Source of the DNA: Chelonoidis abingdonii
Lineage: Eukaryota > Chordata > Testudines > Testudinidae
Length of the DNA: 64,000 nucleotides
NCBI RefSeq assembly: GCF_003597395.2
Contig: NC_133790.1
Span: 21,291,407 to 21,355,406, forward strand
Direction: 5' to 3'
Shown piece after piece: positions 30,640-43,195 of this stretch. Position 1 is the stretch's first letter. Each line of letters opens with the position of its first letter. Under the pieces are notes generated by a model. The model saw only the letters and a list, made by a program, of their open reading frames with translations. It was not told the DNA's origin and made no database searches. A program made the translations under genes and the position numbers.

Positions 30640-31705
30640 AGGTTTCCCCTTCCTTCACAAATATTATGGAGGATACAGCACACGGTTATAATCGCTGGGA
30701 TGCTGCTTTCCCCCACGTCCAGCTCCCGTAGACACTTCTCCATCTCCCTTTAAACGGCCAAAGCCTATGCTCCACGGTCATTCTGCACCGGCTCAAGCCT
30801 GTAGTTGAACCGGTCCTTGCTCATGTCAAGCTTCCCTGTAAGCGGTTCTGACCAAGGCATTAACGGGTAAGCGGGGTCTCAAGGATCACAATGGGCATTT
30901 CGACGTCCCCCACTGGATCTTACGGTCTGGGAAAAAAGTCCCTGCCTGCAGCTCCTGAACAGGCCACTGTTCCGAAAGATGCGTGTCATGCACCTTCCAG
31001 GCCATCCTGTGTAAATGTCAGTGAAACACCCACGGAGATCCCAAGCGCCTGAGAACCATGTGAGAAATACCCCTTCCGATTAATTTACTCGGATGTCAGT
31101 GGGGTGGTGCCAGAATAGGAATATGCGTCCATCTATTGCCCCTCCACAGTTGGGAAACCCATTTGGGCAAAGCCATCCACAATGTCTGCACATTCCCAAG
31201 GTCACGGTTTCGTCTGAACAGGATGCGATTAATGGCCCTGCAAACTTGCATCACCACTATTCCAACGGTTGACTTTCCCACTCCAAACTGGTTGCGACCG
31301 CTCGGTAGCTGTCTGGAGTTGCAGCTTCCAGACTGCAATAGCCACCCGCTTCTCCACTGACAGGGCAGCCTCAGTCCGTTCCTGCGCTGCAGGGTTGGGG
31401 GCGAGCTCAGCACACAGTCCCATGAAAGTGGCTTTTCGCATCCTAAAGTTCTGCAGCCACTGTCGTTCATCCCAGACTTGCAGGACGATGTGATCCCACC
31501 TCAGTACTTGTTCCGAGCCCAAAGGCTGGCGTTCCACGCTGCAGAGCACGTCCGTTACTGCGCAAGCATTTGTGTCAGCAGCGTCAGCACATCTTTTCAT
31601 CATCTGAGCTCTCACTGTCCTTTGGAGCATAAGGAAGAGATCAACTGCCAGACGGGATGTGCTGGCAACATTCATCAGCAACATCCTAAGCAGCTCGGGC
31701 TCCAT
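30640..31705 (-). pseudogene. Harbinger transposase (HARBI1-like nuclease) pseudogene
   Basis: DDE transposase of the PIF/Harbinger superfamily. Reading from 31705 down: DERQWLQNFRMRKATFMGLC, then VEKRVAIAVWKL in one frame; a frameshift near 31340 leads to NQFGVGKSTVGIVVMQVCRA in the next frame (the helix-turn-helix region), ended by a stop at about 31096. Further on, in other frames, are a TGWPG block with FRNSGLF (around the second catalytic Asp), DPAYPLMPW and RFNYRL, and finally ITVCCILHNICE, the usual C-terminal region carrying the Glu helix. At least three frameshifts and several stops make it non-functional. Frames on the opposite strand here are shadows. Some frameshifts could be assembly errors, since element ends are intact. 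Confidence 0.85.
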
Positions 31706-31884
31706 TTCTTACTGAAATCACACGCTGCAGAATCACAATGGCACCAACCGGCTGAAAGGGAACGATGCACCACGGGTCGTTGGACAGGAAGCGGAATGAC
31801 CCGCACCTTCCTCGTCCCTTCCCACACCCCAGCAGCAATTGGACAAGGTCTCTGTGGGATAGCTGCCCACAATGCACCACTCAC

Positions 31885-32008
31885 AACAGCGCTGCAACTG
31901 GTGCAAGTGTGGACACACTGCAGCGCTGGTCGCTGTCAGGTGGACACACTGCAGCGCTGGCCGTACACAAGCTGTACGACCACAGCTGTAACGGCCAGCG
32001 CTGCAAAA
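31885..32008. repeat. Subterminal GCAGCGCTG repeats, right side
   Basis: ACAGCGCTGCAACTGG, then two CTGCAGCGCTGG copies each next to TGTGGACACA or TGGACACACTG, then CCAGCGCTGCAAAACT before the terminal repeat. Mirrors the left cluster. Confidence 0.6.
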
Positions 32009-35000
32009 CTGTAAGTGTAGACAAGGCCTTAGACTTCCCTACCCATCTATACTAGGCCCAGACCACCTCAGGTTAAACTCATCTACGGAAGTACTAAGCA
32101 ATATTTAAACAAAATTGACCTGCTAAATCCCATATCCTCTGGAGGGCACCCAAACCATTAATTTTTTGGCATGAAGGGGGGATGAAACCAATAAGGAAAT
32201 GACAGATTCACTCATGCTACAAGGAAGAATGTGTGATGGAAGAGAAACTGATTGCATTTTGAATGACAGAATATTTGACAACTTGAAGATTCTGCTTTTA
32301 TTAAAGTTATTTAAAGCATTATCTATCATTCGTTCCTCGGTAAGATAGTAGGTTGGAACTACAGTTAACAGTAGATCCCCTTGGACACCCCCTAACTCTA
32401 TACCACAAAATTTGCTAGGGCACATATCTCCAAATTTGCAGGAACCAGGCCTGACTGTTGGACCATTTAAAAAACTAAAAAAATTATCACTCCAAAAACA
32501 TCATTAAGGTGTAGCTATAGTTGCAGGCACATATTAGCAGCTTCAGTGAATATTACCAAGTGAAGTATTATCAGAAACCCAAGAACTATGGAGTTAATAT
32601 TGCATTTCTCATAACAGACACAAAAGTATTTCAACTCTGCCCCTGCAGTAGTGCCCTGAGTCAAAATCTTATACTATCTTCTCTAGCCACATCTTCATTT
32701 TACCATGGACCACAAAACCTAAAATGCCTTCAACTGAATAGCACAGTGATCAAAGTTGCTCTGCAGCCTTAAAAAAAAAAAAAGTCCACACAATACGCGG
32801 AGAAGAATTTTACAGTGTCCTGATTAGACAAATAGCATACTGAGGCAATCATTCCCAAAACCCTATTAAGCCCAAACCTGTAAAGTTCTCATGGCACCCA
32901 TCATCATTTTGCAGGCAATTATCCAGTTGTCAGTACACAGAATTAGCATTACTATAAACAAATTTCATGTGTCATGGATTTAGAACATTAATACAAAAAA
33001 GATCAAAGGTTAGTGTGGCAAAGCAGCACATCTGAGGCCAAACTCTCTCTCTCAGAAAAATAATACATTTTATAATTACAGAATACATCTTTTGAAACTC
33101 TACAGGTGAAGAAGGGAAGACAGTAGATGTCTGTACTGGGGCAAATTAAATATAGTCTGGGTGCCCTGTTTGACTATAGAACTAACTGCTTTCCTGGGTT
33201 TATGTTTGTTATTTAAGTAAAATTCTTGGAAGAGAATATGGATTTAAATCACTTGTGTGCACACTTACAGTAATATATGTCAACAATATTCATACTCATG
33301 GAGCCTAAAAATTAAGATTTGTTTGCTTGTCTAGATGGGGTACTTGCTATGTGTAGTAGTAAGAACTAGATATACAATCAGTAAGAATATCTATTTGTTT
33401 TTTTTGCTGAGCTGCATAAGGTCACATTACTGAAAAGACTATCTTGTGTCAAAGTTAGCAGGAGTTACGACTTGGAATAGTTGGAATGGTATGCATCAAA
33501 TCAGAAACATGAGCACAGCTCCTCTCTCAACTATAGCAGAAAAGAAACAGCAATAAATGCTAATCAGCCTGCTCTTTAAAATGTCAAAGAATGACCAGCT
33601 GAAAAGTGAGTTTTAAAGACATAAGCCTCCCCAGAAGAGAGATGAAATTTGCTGTCAAAATTTTGGAGACCACTAAATTCAAAGGACAGCTTGTGAAAGA
33701 AGATTCTGGGAAAGCTTTTTAACAAGCTGCTCTGTTAAGCATGAAAAGGAATTCCTTTCAAACAGGAAACAGTTTGCTCACTTCACTGCAACATCCAAGA
33801 AACTTTTATTGTTAATTCTACTTGTGAGTCCTAACATCTGACCTAGACAGACAGTATCTTGATGAGAAAGCACATGATGTTTTCTTCTTACAGGTGGGTC
33901 ACAGAAGTTAGAAGGAAAACTCGTATGCCTTTTTCTATTGCTATTTTTCTAACATGGAAATAAGGGAATGTTAATGACTGGCATCTTCTGTCTGCATCTG
34001 AGCTGCTTTGGTGACAGAGTAATACCAAAGAATCCACACATTCTTAATTATTTTCTGTACCTTAGACGCTAGTAGTGACAGGGACATATGTATACAAGGC
34101 CCAAGATACTGTGGAGTGCTGACCATGTAAGTTTTTGTGCTTAAAGTTGTTTATATTCTCTTTCTGGATTACAGAGTTGGTATTTAGTTTCACATAAAAT
34201 TTATGCTTTTAAAAACAACAGCCAAGGAAGGTAGAAGTTAAAGCCTTTATTGTAATATTAGCTTATGCGCACTGCACATACTGTAATTGTTGACCTCCTT
34301 ACAGATACCTCTGGACTTGCATACCTCATCTGCTATCCTTTATCATCTTATTTGGCTGAATTAGACAGTAAGATCACATTTTCAGTATTTGGACATGGAA
34401 CTGGCTAATAAGTGTGCTATCAAGGCTCCATGTACTATGAGGTCAGAGATCCACTCCAGAATTGTGCTCCAGAATCTAGGCTTTCATTAAAAAGATTAAA
34501 TTTCTAGCCCTTAAAATTGAAGAAAAACTTTAAATGTGAATAAACTGTAAGATGGAACATGGTCTTCCAAAATCTTTAGGTAGCCTGGGACAACAGGTCT
34601 GAGAGCTGTAAAATGCCACCATTCCTCCACCAGACATAACTCTGAGACGTACTCATGAAGATTTAAGTGTAACAACTAAGTATTTTACTGATCGTATGAG
34701 AAGAAACATCCTGAACCATACACTGGAATTACTTCTATTGATCATTCTGCCAGCTCTGGGGTAAACTGTGAACCACTAAAAACATTGTAAATGGAAAAAA
34801 ATCTCTTCCAATTGAAACTGATGGGGGAACTATGGATAAACAAAATGCATTTATCAGAGCTGGAATTTTCATGTAAATGGTACTTGCTAAAGTGATATAA
34901 ACTCTAGAGTGACAGCAAATGGCCAAGTCATCTGTTTTTACATCTCATCTTAAAGAGGACTCCCTCTAGCAGCACACTTGCAGGGGTCTAGTGGTTGCCA

Positions 35001-35399
35001 CTTGTATTATGTTTCTGGAGATAAATTCTTTCATCTCCAAAAACATAAATGGATAGTAAGAAATGGATTCAAATTTTATTGCCCAAAAAAAAGATTTAGT
35101 GAATAGGAGCTGTTCAGTTACTGTTTTTTATTCTGTTCAATATGTCACTCCTTCCATCATTACTGCACACTACTCAAGCTGCACAACGAATGAAATGGGG
35201 TACCGTGGATAAAATAGAATGTGATCCTACCAAAAACTAACAATGTACTGACGAGGCCGAGTTAAGACTGGAAGGGTAATCTTACAGTGGCATTTCCTGA
35301 CTTGAGTGTTTCCTTTCGATCCCTAAATGTTCTGTTAACAGTTTCTAATGTATCACTTTCTACAGTGTTTTTATTTAAGACAAATTAAAAATCCATTAT

Positions 35400-35960
35400 G
35401 TGGAATTACTTGCTAGACAGGAGTATGATGCGATTCCTGGCACAAAACAGTGTGTCTGCATGTACAACCTTTTAAAACCATTTTATTCTATGGTGAAAAT
35501 TCATTGTGATTTGGTTGAAATTAGAAAGGCACCTCTGCAAATGAGGGACTATATTCCATCAAACTGCAAGTTTCTACCACCTTCTACTAAGATAGTAAAA
35601 ACGTTTTTTAAAAATCTCAAAAATGATTTCATATTGGCAAAAAAGTATTCTCCTCCACTCTCTGTACTCAGAGAATCGAACTATATTAGTAAAACATTTG
35701 CCATAAGAGTCACAGGACTCTGGAACATCCTCCTGCCCTGGTATGAAACAGCCCAACCTGTTTTCTATTAATCCTTTCAGGGCATACTGCAGGGTTTAGT
35801 TCCTTCATCTGGCCTTTGAAGAGAGGGAGGTGAACGGATGTGAAGAGTGATCTGTGAGGATTTTAGGATTTGACCATTTGCTGCTGTTTAGTACAAAGGA
35901 CGAGCTGAATGCATTGGATTTTGTTTTTGTAATTGGCAGGGCACTTAGAGCCCTTTGTAT
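35400..35960 (+). other. Unassigned open stretch, possibly repeat-derived
   Basis: 123 codons are open from 35400. Near the end TFAIRVTGLWN faintly recalls the tail of LINE polyproteins (R-V-T-x-x-W-N), but nothing upstream looks like a reverse transcriptase. There is no splice context in sense with SPECC1L. I do not recognise it; chance or an old repeat are both possible. Confidence 0.2.
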
Positions 35961-37043
35961 GGGCACTTTAAATAAAAAAAAAATATAAAAAGACTGGATC
36001 TGGCTATTTTTTTCTGGTTAAGTTTTGTCTAGTTCATCAGTTTATAGACACACAGAAACTCAACCATTCTCCACTTCTACTGGGACAAATCATCCCAGGG
36101 GCTTCACAGATAAAATATTTCCAAAAAAACCCCCCCAACAGTTGTGCCTGGATCTACGCTATCAAACATAAGCAGCTGCACTTATTTTATTTATATATTT
36201 ACACACATACACCCTTTCAATACCTGCTCTAGTTATAGGCAATCAACTTCCCAAATATGGTCTCTGGCCCATATTTATTTAAATAGAAGAAACTATAGCT
36301 GTTTCAAAGGGAAAAAAGTATAAAAGGTGCGAGAATGAGATTGGAGAAGCAGATTTTTGTTGATTGTTATGATGTTGGACTGAACAAGCCTCTCCTAAAG
36401 TTAGCAGTGGCAGAAGACAGAATAAGAAAATGCAGATTCAAAGGGTCCGAATAATCATTTTTACTCTCATGCTAATGCTTTTAATTGAACACAAAAGAAT
36501 GAAAAGTCCCTCTTTTACATTATCACAATAACTAATTCAACACAAATTAAAATTAAATCAGAAGAGATTATGCCTAGCATTCTAATTTTTCCATCATAAG
36601 CAGAAACAGCAGCAGTTTTTAGATCAAGTATGGTCTGGGTTTAATTATACCATGCTACCATGATATTTGACACTGCAATAAGAAATCTTATAAATTGAGA
36701 TAATGCAGTTAGGATGAAAGCAATAATAATTATACAGCACGATAAGAGATCTAGAAGGGTTTTGTTTCATTATAAATCATGGTTTAAAACCTTCAGCACA
36801 ATTTAGAAGCTAAATTGGATCATATTTGAAAGTTTTATTCTTTTAACCTGGAGTATATGTGCTACTGAAAACTGTTTCAACTTTAATTATGCTACACAGT
36901 GATTTTTAACATTTCCAAACACCTAATTAAGAGTCTCCCCTCTTCAACCTGGGGGTCTGGGATCTGTATCCTTGACAAAATTACCACAGTCTCTGAACAA
37001 ATCTGGAAATTCTTGATGTGGAATTTTTTTTATACATTTTTTA

Positions 37044-37255
37044 TAAAAGCAGTAAAGAATCCTGTGGCACCTTATAGACTAACAGACGTTTTGGAGCATG
37101 AGCTTTCATGGGTGAATACCCATTTGTCACATGCATCTGACAAAGTGGGTATTCACCCATGAAAGCTCATGCTCCAAAACGTCTGTTAGTCTATAAGGTG
37201 CCACAGGATTCTTTGCTGCTTTTACAGATCCAGACTAACATGGCTACCTCTCTGA
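37044..37255. repeat. Near-perfect long palindrome in a foldback retroelement copy
   Basis: Arms 37044-37128 and 37139-37224 are reverse complements with one substitution and one single-base gap, separated by ten bases (ACATGCATCT). The right arm continues with CAGATCCAGACTAACATGGC and TACCTCTCTGATAC, the 3' part of a dispersed turtle repeat, so the left arm is an inverted partial copy. Both arms contain GAAAGCTCATGCTCC and GTCTGTTAGTC. Assignment to Penelope-like elements is inference. It lies in the 25-kb intron of SPECC1L. Confidence 0.9.
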
Positions 37256-39260
37256 TACATTTTTTATATTATAGTTGGGAGAATCAGGAAAACAGATTGA
37301 AAGAATGACATTAGATGGGTTAACTTCTCTAAGATTTGTGGGATTTTGAATCAGAGCAATTAGATACATTGCAGCTTGAAAAATCTGGTTCCTGATGTGC
37401 AGGGTTTTAAGGACCAAAGGCAGTCACAACAAGAATATCCAAATCAAGAAAATGTCCTCTTAAATTAAGTAGATAGAAGATGGGACAACAGAGGTCTAAA
37501 ATCATTTGCCCAACAAGCAGCAACTACAAATATGTGCTTCCAACTCATGATCGCATGGAAGGACACACCCTAAGTCAATGCCTCATTTGCTATTTTGGCT
37601 TCACTAGAACATCCCCTCTTTATATGTGCTATTCATTTTAAATTTCTTCAGGACATCTAGAGCTTCTCCTTCCTCAATACAATTTTTTACCTTTTTTGGG
37701 TAGATATATGGTTGTACTGATTTCTGTGCTTTATTACCCCCCACCTTTCAAATCCTTTCCAACTTTTTTTTGTTTTGTTTAGGCTTGTTATTAAAAGTCT
37801 CCCACTAACTGACACAACTTTACAAAAAATTCTTGTAAATACTTGATAATACCCCCTTTTTAGAAGATGTGAAATCAGGCAGGAGTTTTCTTTAGAGTTA
37901 AAAAACAAACAGACCCAATAGAGGGAATGGAATTTTTGCTCAGAAGTTGGGCTAATATTACAGTCCTGATATTCAAAGTGTTATTCTTTAGGAGGTTTTT
38001 TAAAGATTATTTTTACTCTCTTCATCCATTATTTATCTTTAAGTTACTATGTAATGGTCTTTACTCCATAAGGGTGGTAGTATAAAAGTTTAAGGTTTTG
38101 TTTCCCAGAGAGACCCTAATACTTATAAGGTATTGATAATGGGGCTGAAATGTCTGGATAATCTCTACTCAGAGTGAGCACAATTCAGGATACATTTATA
38201 GCATTACAAAAAGCATATCAGCAACACCCCACATGCACACCAGAATTTAATTTCAGGGGTATCTTGAAAAACAAATTTAATACAGTACAACAATTTAAAG
38301 AGAAGTGATAAATGTGGATGTCTAAACAAAATACATTCTTCTGCGATAGTTAACTTAATATATTCCAATAGTACTAGTCTGGCTCCTTCAGAAAGAGGCT
38401 TATATAGCTCAGAGACATGAGATGATATAGTCCTGCAGCAGCAGCACATGCAGAGAGTCTCGTAATAGCTGTCAGGGCAAGTACATGAGGTGTCATCCCT
38501 CCCTCTTTCTGTTAGTGGTTACAAGGGTCCAGTAGATTGACTACAAGCAGCTAGTCAATGTGAAAGAGAGGATGGCCTTGTCTGTGTACACAGCCAGAGA
38601 AGGGAAGGTCTTGAGTACTTTATAACTTTGTCCTGATAAATTAAGGAAGCTGTCAGATGCATCTTTCATTTAGAGATAACAAGCTTCAGATATTTTTCCA
38701 TTTAGACTTACAGGCTTTAAAGAAAAAGATCTAACATCCTGCCTTTTAAAAAAAGTGAAGAGGAAGGACCATTTCCATAAAGAAACTTACACTCAGAAAT
38801 AGCACAATTTGGTATCACAGACGTGCCACAGGAAGTGGGAGAGGGGCACCTTGGGTTCATAGCACAAGACTCTCTATTGTACTGAAAGTCGACTTTTCCT
38901 ATGGATGGTCAACCATCCTGTTATGTGGCTTACAGTTTCCTCCTATGTTGTGAATTTCAAGTCACTGAAAGAGTGAAGTTTTTAAACTGAGGCCTGTGCT
39001 GGGAATTCAAAACACTTTCAATACAGTTAATCAAACAAATACATCATGGCTAGACTCTTAACATCCTGATTCAATTTGCTGAAGCCTCTATTGTTCTTAA
39101 AAATTATGTAATCATAGGAGAAATGTGGGGAACTATCTTGTCAGTTCTTTCAGGTTCTGACAACATTAGGACTAATTGAAAAGAAAGCTGAAAATGCAGT
39201 AAAAAGCCAAATACAGTGTGTATGTGAAACAATGCAATCTCCAAAAAATAAGCAACACCT

Positions 39261-39525
39261 AAGCCCATCCTACACTAGAAAATTAGGCTGGTTTAGCTAT
39301 GTCATTCAGGGATGTTAAAAGTCCACACCCCTGAGCAGCATTATTAAGCTGATCCAAGTCCCCATGTAAAAAGCGCTAGGTTGACAGAAGAATTCTTCTG
39401 TTGACATAACTACTGCCTCTCAGGGAGGTGGATCACCTACCGCAATGGAGAACCTCTCTCATTGGCATAGGTAGTGTCTACAATGAAGCGCTATAGCAGA
39501 GTGCATTGTAAGTGTAGACAAGCCC
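39261..39525. mobile_element. MITE, GTCTACACT-type ends
   Basis: Ends GCCCATCCTACACT and AGTGTAGACAAGCCC are imperfect inverted repeats. The internal phrases GAATTCTTCTGTTGACATAA and CTCTCAGGGAGGTGGATCAC are the usual core of a turtle family; the copy at 42702-42876 is a shorter relative in the same orientation. Confidence 0.65.
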
Positions 39526-39919
39526 ATAGAACCTCACTACTTACTTACTAATAATTTACTTTTAAACTCAAAAGTGTTACATTAGCTGCATTTGTCAGAT
39601 GAAAATCTAGAGTGAACTCTGAATATCTTGATTATTATTACTCCTTTATCTGAGTTTCAGATGTGTAATATGTATGACAGCTGTTTCAAAAGTGCCTCAG
39701 TGGAAGGTCAGATGTCTCTCTCTCAAAAAATAAACCAAAACATTACATTTGCACTGTGCTGAAAAGTGACTAATTAACTATTCATGCTAGTTAGGTTAGG
39801 ACTTGTAGCATGTGTTCCTGTAAGAAAGTACAGCACATGCCAGTTTCATTGCGATCTATGCAGTGAACTGTGGAGCAGTCTGGTTTGTGCCTCTGGCAGA
39901 TTTTCATATGTTGTAGTTA

Positions 39920-40153
<234 letters not shown>

Positions 40154-41072
40154 TCAAAATGCTGTCTGAAGGAGGAATATACCCAGTTAAACCTGCAAAA
40201 TCTTCCCTGTTAAGTGGGATCAGATCAATTGTTCCACTGGCAATCACTATGCATAATGATCAGACAAAAACACTGATTGTGACTGCATTAAGACCTTTTG
40301 GTGTTTTCACCACTGGTGTTAGTCAGTAACGCTTACTTTAGGATGAATTTATTTTAAATTACAGCCTCCTTTCTAGACTTGTATTTACGAACAAGATTTT
40401 TTCTAAGAGTTCATAATATTAAGCTGATGTGCTAGACTACACTACAACCCACCTGAACTATAAGCTATTTTAAACAACTTTAATTTGTGTTTTAAAACAA
40501 ACTGATTGTATCTCTTTTGCTTCTCATGGCTGATTAGGAATGTAACCTTGAAACAGCAAGAAATTTGAATATTAATAGCACTCAGTTACTGCTACAGACT
40601 GTTTGTCCCAAGATCTGGACCTTTCAGGAGGAGGAACATGCTCAGTGGTCTACTTTATATGTAGACAATATTTTTTCTTTACCTCACTTGTAATGGAATG
40701 GTGTCCAATTCCCAATACACGCTATTATAGATATAGGCCCATAAGTAATGCATAATTTTTGGTATATTTATGAACAAAACAACTAAGGATACTGAAAGCC
40801 TAGAAAAATTGAGTTTGCCCATTCACCCAAAGAGAGGGAGGGAGGGTTTTTTGGGGTGAAAGGAAATATTCATTTTTTCCTTATGATAAAGGTCAGGCGG
40901 AAAAACGGTTCCTGGGCTGGCATGTTTTCATGATAATTTTGAATTATAAATATCAGTTTTATTAGACTAAAAAACACATTGCTCAAAATAAAAACTGCTA
41001 CATTAATAGTGTTATTACTGAAATTAACATTTCTGTAGTTGCAGTAAGTCTTTCTGTAATAAAGGGTTTCGT

Positions 41073-42350
41073 ATGCAACTAAAAGGGCTAGGTAGAAAAA
41101 TCACTGAGCAGGTCCTCAAGGAATCCATTTTGAAGCACTTGGAGGAGAGGAAGGTGATCAGGAACAGTCAACATGGATTCACCAAGGGCAAGTCATGGCT
41201 GACCAACCTGACTGCCTTCTATGATGAGATAAGTGGCTTTGTGGATATGGGGAAAATGGTGGACGTGATATATCTTGACTTTAGCAAAACTTTTGATATG
41301 GTCTTCCACAGTATTCTTGCTAGCTTGTCAGGATCAACGGGTAGTGGTCAACGGCTTGATGTCTAGTTGACAGCCGGTATCAAGCAGAGTGCCCCAGCGG
41401 TCTGTCCTGGGGCTAGTTTTGTTCAACATCTTCATTAATGGTCTGGATGATGGAATGGATTGCACCCTCAGCAAGTTTGCGGATGACACTAAGATGGGAG
41501 GAGAGGTAGATATGCAAGAGGGTAGGGATAGGGTCCCAAGTGCCCTAGATAAATTGGAGGATTGGGCCAAAAGAAATCTGAGGAGGTTCAACAAGGACAA
41601 GAGCAGAGCCTGCACTTAAGATGGACGAATCCCATGTATGGCTACAGGCTGGGGACCGACTGGCTAAGCAGCAGTTCTGCAGAAAAGAACCTGGGGATTT
41701 ACAGTGGACGAGAAGCTGGATATGAGTCAGCAGCGTGCCTTTGTTGCCAAGAAGGCTAATGGCATATCACGCTGTAATGTAGGAGCATTGCCAGCAGATT
41801 GAAGGAAGTGATTATTCCCCTCTATTCAGCACTGGTGAGGTCACATCTGGAGCAGTGTGTCCAGTTTTGGGCCCCCCCACTACAGAAAGGATGTGGAGAG
41901 TGTTCAGTGGGGGGCAACAAAAAATGATTAGGGGACTGGGACACATGATTTATGAGAGGATGAGGGAACTGGGCTTATTTAGTCTGCAGAAGAGAAAAGT
42001 GAGTGGGGATTTGATAGCAGCCTTGAACAAATTGAAGGGGGTTCCAAGGAGGATGGAGCTAAGCTGTTCTTAGTGGTGGCAGATGACAGAACAAGGAGCA
42101 ATGGTCTCAAGTTGGAGTGGGGGAGGTCTAGGTTAGATATTAGGAAAAACTATTTCACTAGGAGGGTGGTGAAGCACTATAATGGGTTACCTACAGAGGT
42201 GGTAGAATCTCCATCCTTAGAGGTTTGAAGATCTGGCTTGACAAAGAGCTGGCTGGGATAGTTTAGCTGGGGTTGGTCCTGCTTTAAGCAGGGGGTTGGA
42301 CTAGATGATCTCCTGAGGTGTCTTCCAATCCTAATCTTCTATGATTCTCT
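41073..42350 (+). pseudogene. CR1 LINE, 3' fragment with broken reverse transcriptase
   Basis: Encodes pieces of CR1 ORF2: NSQHGFTKGKSWLTNLTAFY, VIYLDFSKTFD (41268-41300) in one frame, then GLVLFNIFINGLDDGMD and FADDTKMGG (catalytic FADD at 41476-41487) in a second, then EDWAKRNLRRFNKDK and later pieces in other frames. Stops and frameshifts occur at about 41366, 41619 and beyond. The 3' UTR ends GTTGGACTAGATGATCTCCT...TTCTATGATTCT, the CR1 terminal octamer-like ATTCT repeat. It is 5' truncated as usual and lies antisense to SPECC1L. Confidence 0.88.
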
Positions 42351-42701
42351 GAGGTGTTATGCATTCTAAATAGCTTAATGAGCAGAGGTAGGGATATTTC
42401 GAAAGATTTTGCAGTTAATCCTAATCTTCTCTATTTGGAAGAAAAATAACACTATGGCTAGCTAATATTCTGCATGGTAAAGGAGGATTATTTTTAAATA
42501 ATTCTATGTATATTTAAATAAGATTCTCAGATCTCCACATCAGCACTACAAAAAATTACCCCTTCTAGACACCTGCCTTTCAAACACAGCTAGTTCATAC
42601 TAATTACTTAATCCTTGGCTCTGTATTCTTTAGGACCAGCCATTTCAACCTCAGCAGGAAGTAGTGTTCAGTGGAACTTCTGCAGACATATCGAATTTCA
42701 T

Positions 42702-42876
42702 CTGGGTTTACACTAGAATTTTATATCAGTACAGCTACATCTGGTGTGAAGAATCTACATCCCTGAGAGAAGTAGCTATACTGATCTAAATCCCTGGTGC
42801 AGACAGCATGAGGGTAGATGGACAAATTCTTTCATTGACATAGTATCTACACTGAAGTGCTACAGTAGACAAGCCT
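42702..42876. mobile_element. MITE related to the copy at 39261
   Basis: Begins GGGTTTACACTAGAATTTTA, contains CTGATCTAAATCCCTGGTGC, and ends ATCTACACTGAAGTGCTACA then GTAGACAAGCCT. Internally deleted relative to the 39-kb copy. Confidence 0.6.
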
Positions 42877-43195
42877 CTGAAATGCATCAATTTCACAAGC
42901 GTTGCTGGGGGAAAAAAAAATCTTGAAATCCAAATTTCACAGAATTTCTTTGCACATGTGCACTGATACCCCAGTACAAATGACTATTCTACATGACTTG
43001 ACTATCTAATTTAATTCCAGATGCCATGTACTTTGTGTAATAGTTCAATGAACTCTGGCTTCAGATGAAACAAGATTATGTTCCAATGTCAAATTAAATA
43101 TTTAAGAAAAATCAGAGTTTCTTAGAATGGTCAGTATAATATCAAGTCCTAATGCAAAGTTGTTCAGTACCAGGCACCTCCAATGCCAGACATTG

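Larger units (their letters stand above)
28839..32028 (-). mobile_element. PIF/Harbinger DNA transposon, complete ends, decayed interior
   Basis: Ends are a perfect 16-bp inverted repeat, GGCCTTGTCTACACTT at 28839-28854 and its reverse complement at 32013-32028. It is flanked by the 3-bp target duplication TTA (28836-28838 and 32029-32031), as expected for Harbinger. Homology of the two ends continues inward to a GCAGCGCTGG block. Total 3,190 bp. It carries a broken transposase on the minus strand (30640-31705), a GC-rich tandem array (29117-29655) and an AT-rich stretch (29660-30450) without recognisable content. No Myb/SANT companion frame was recognised. Confidence 0.9.

Noticed and set aside
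31478..32014. 178-codon open frame on plus
   Set aside because: Shadow of the Harbinger transposase and its upstream region, which read on minus.
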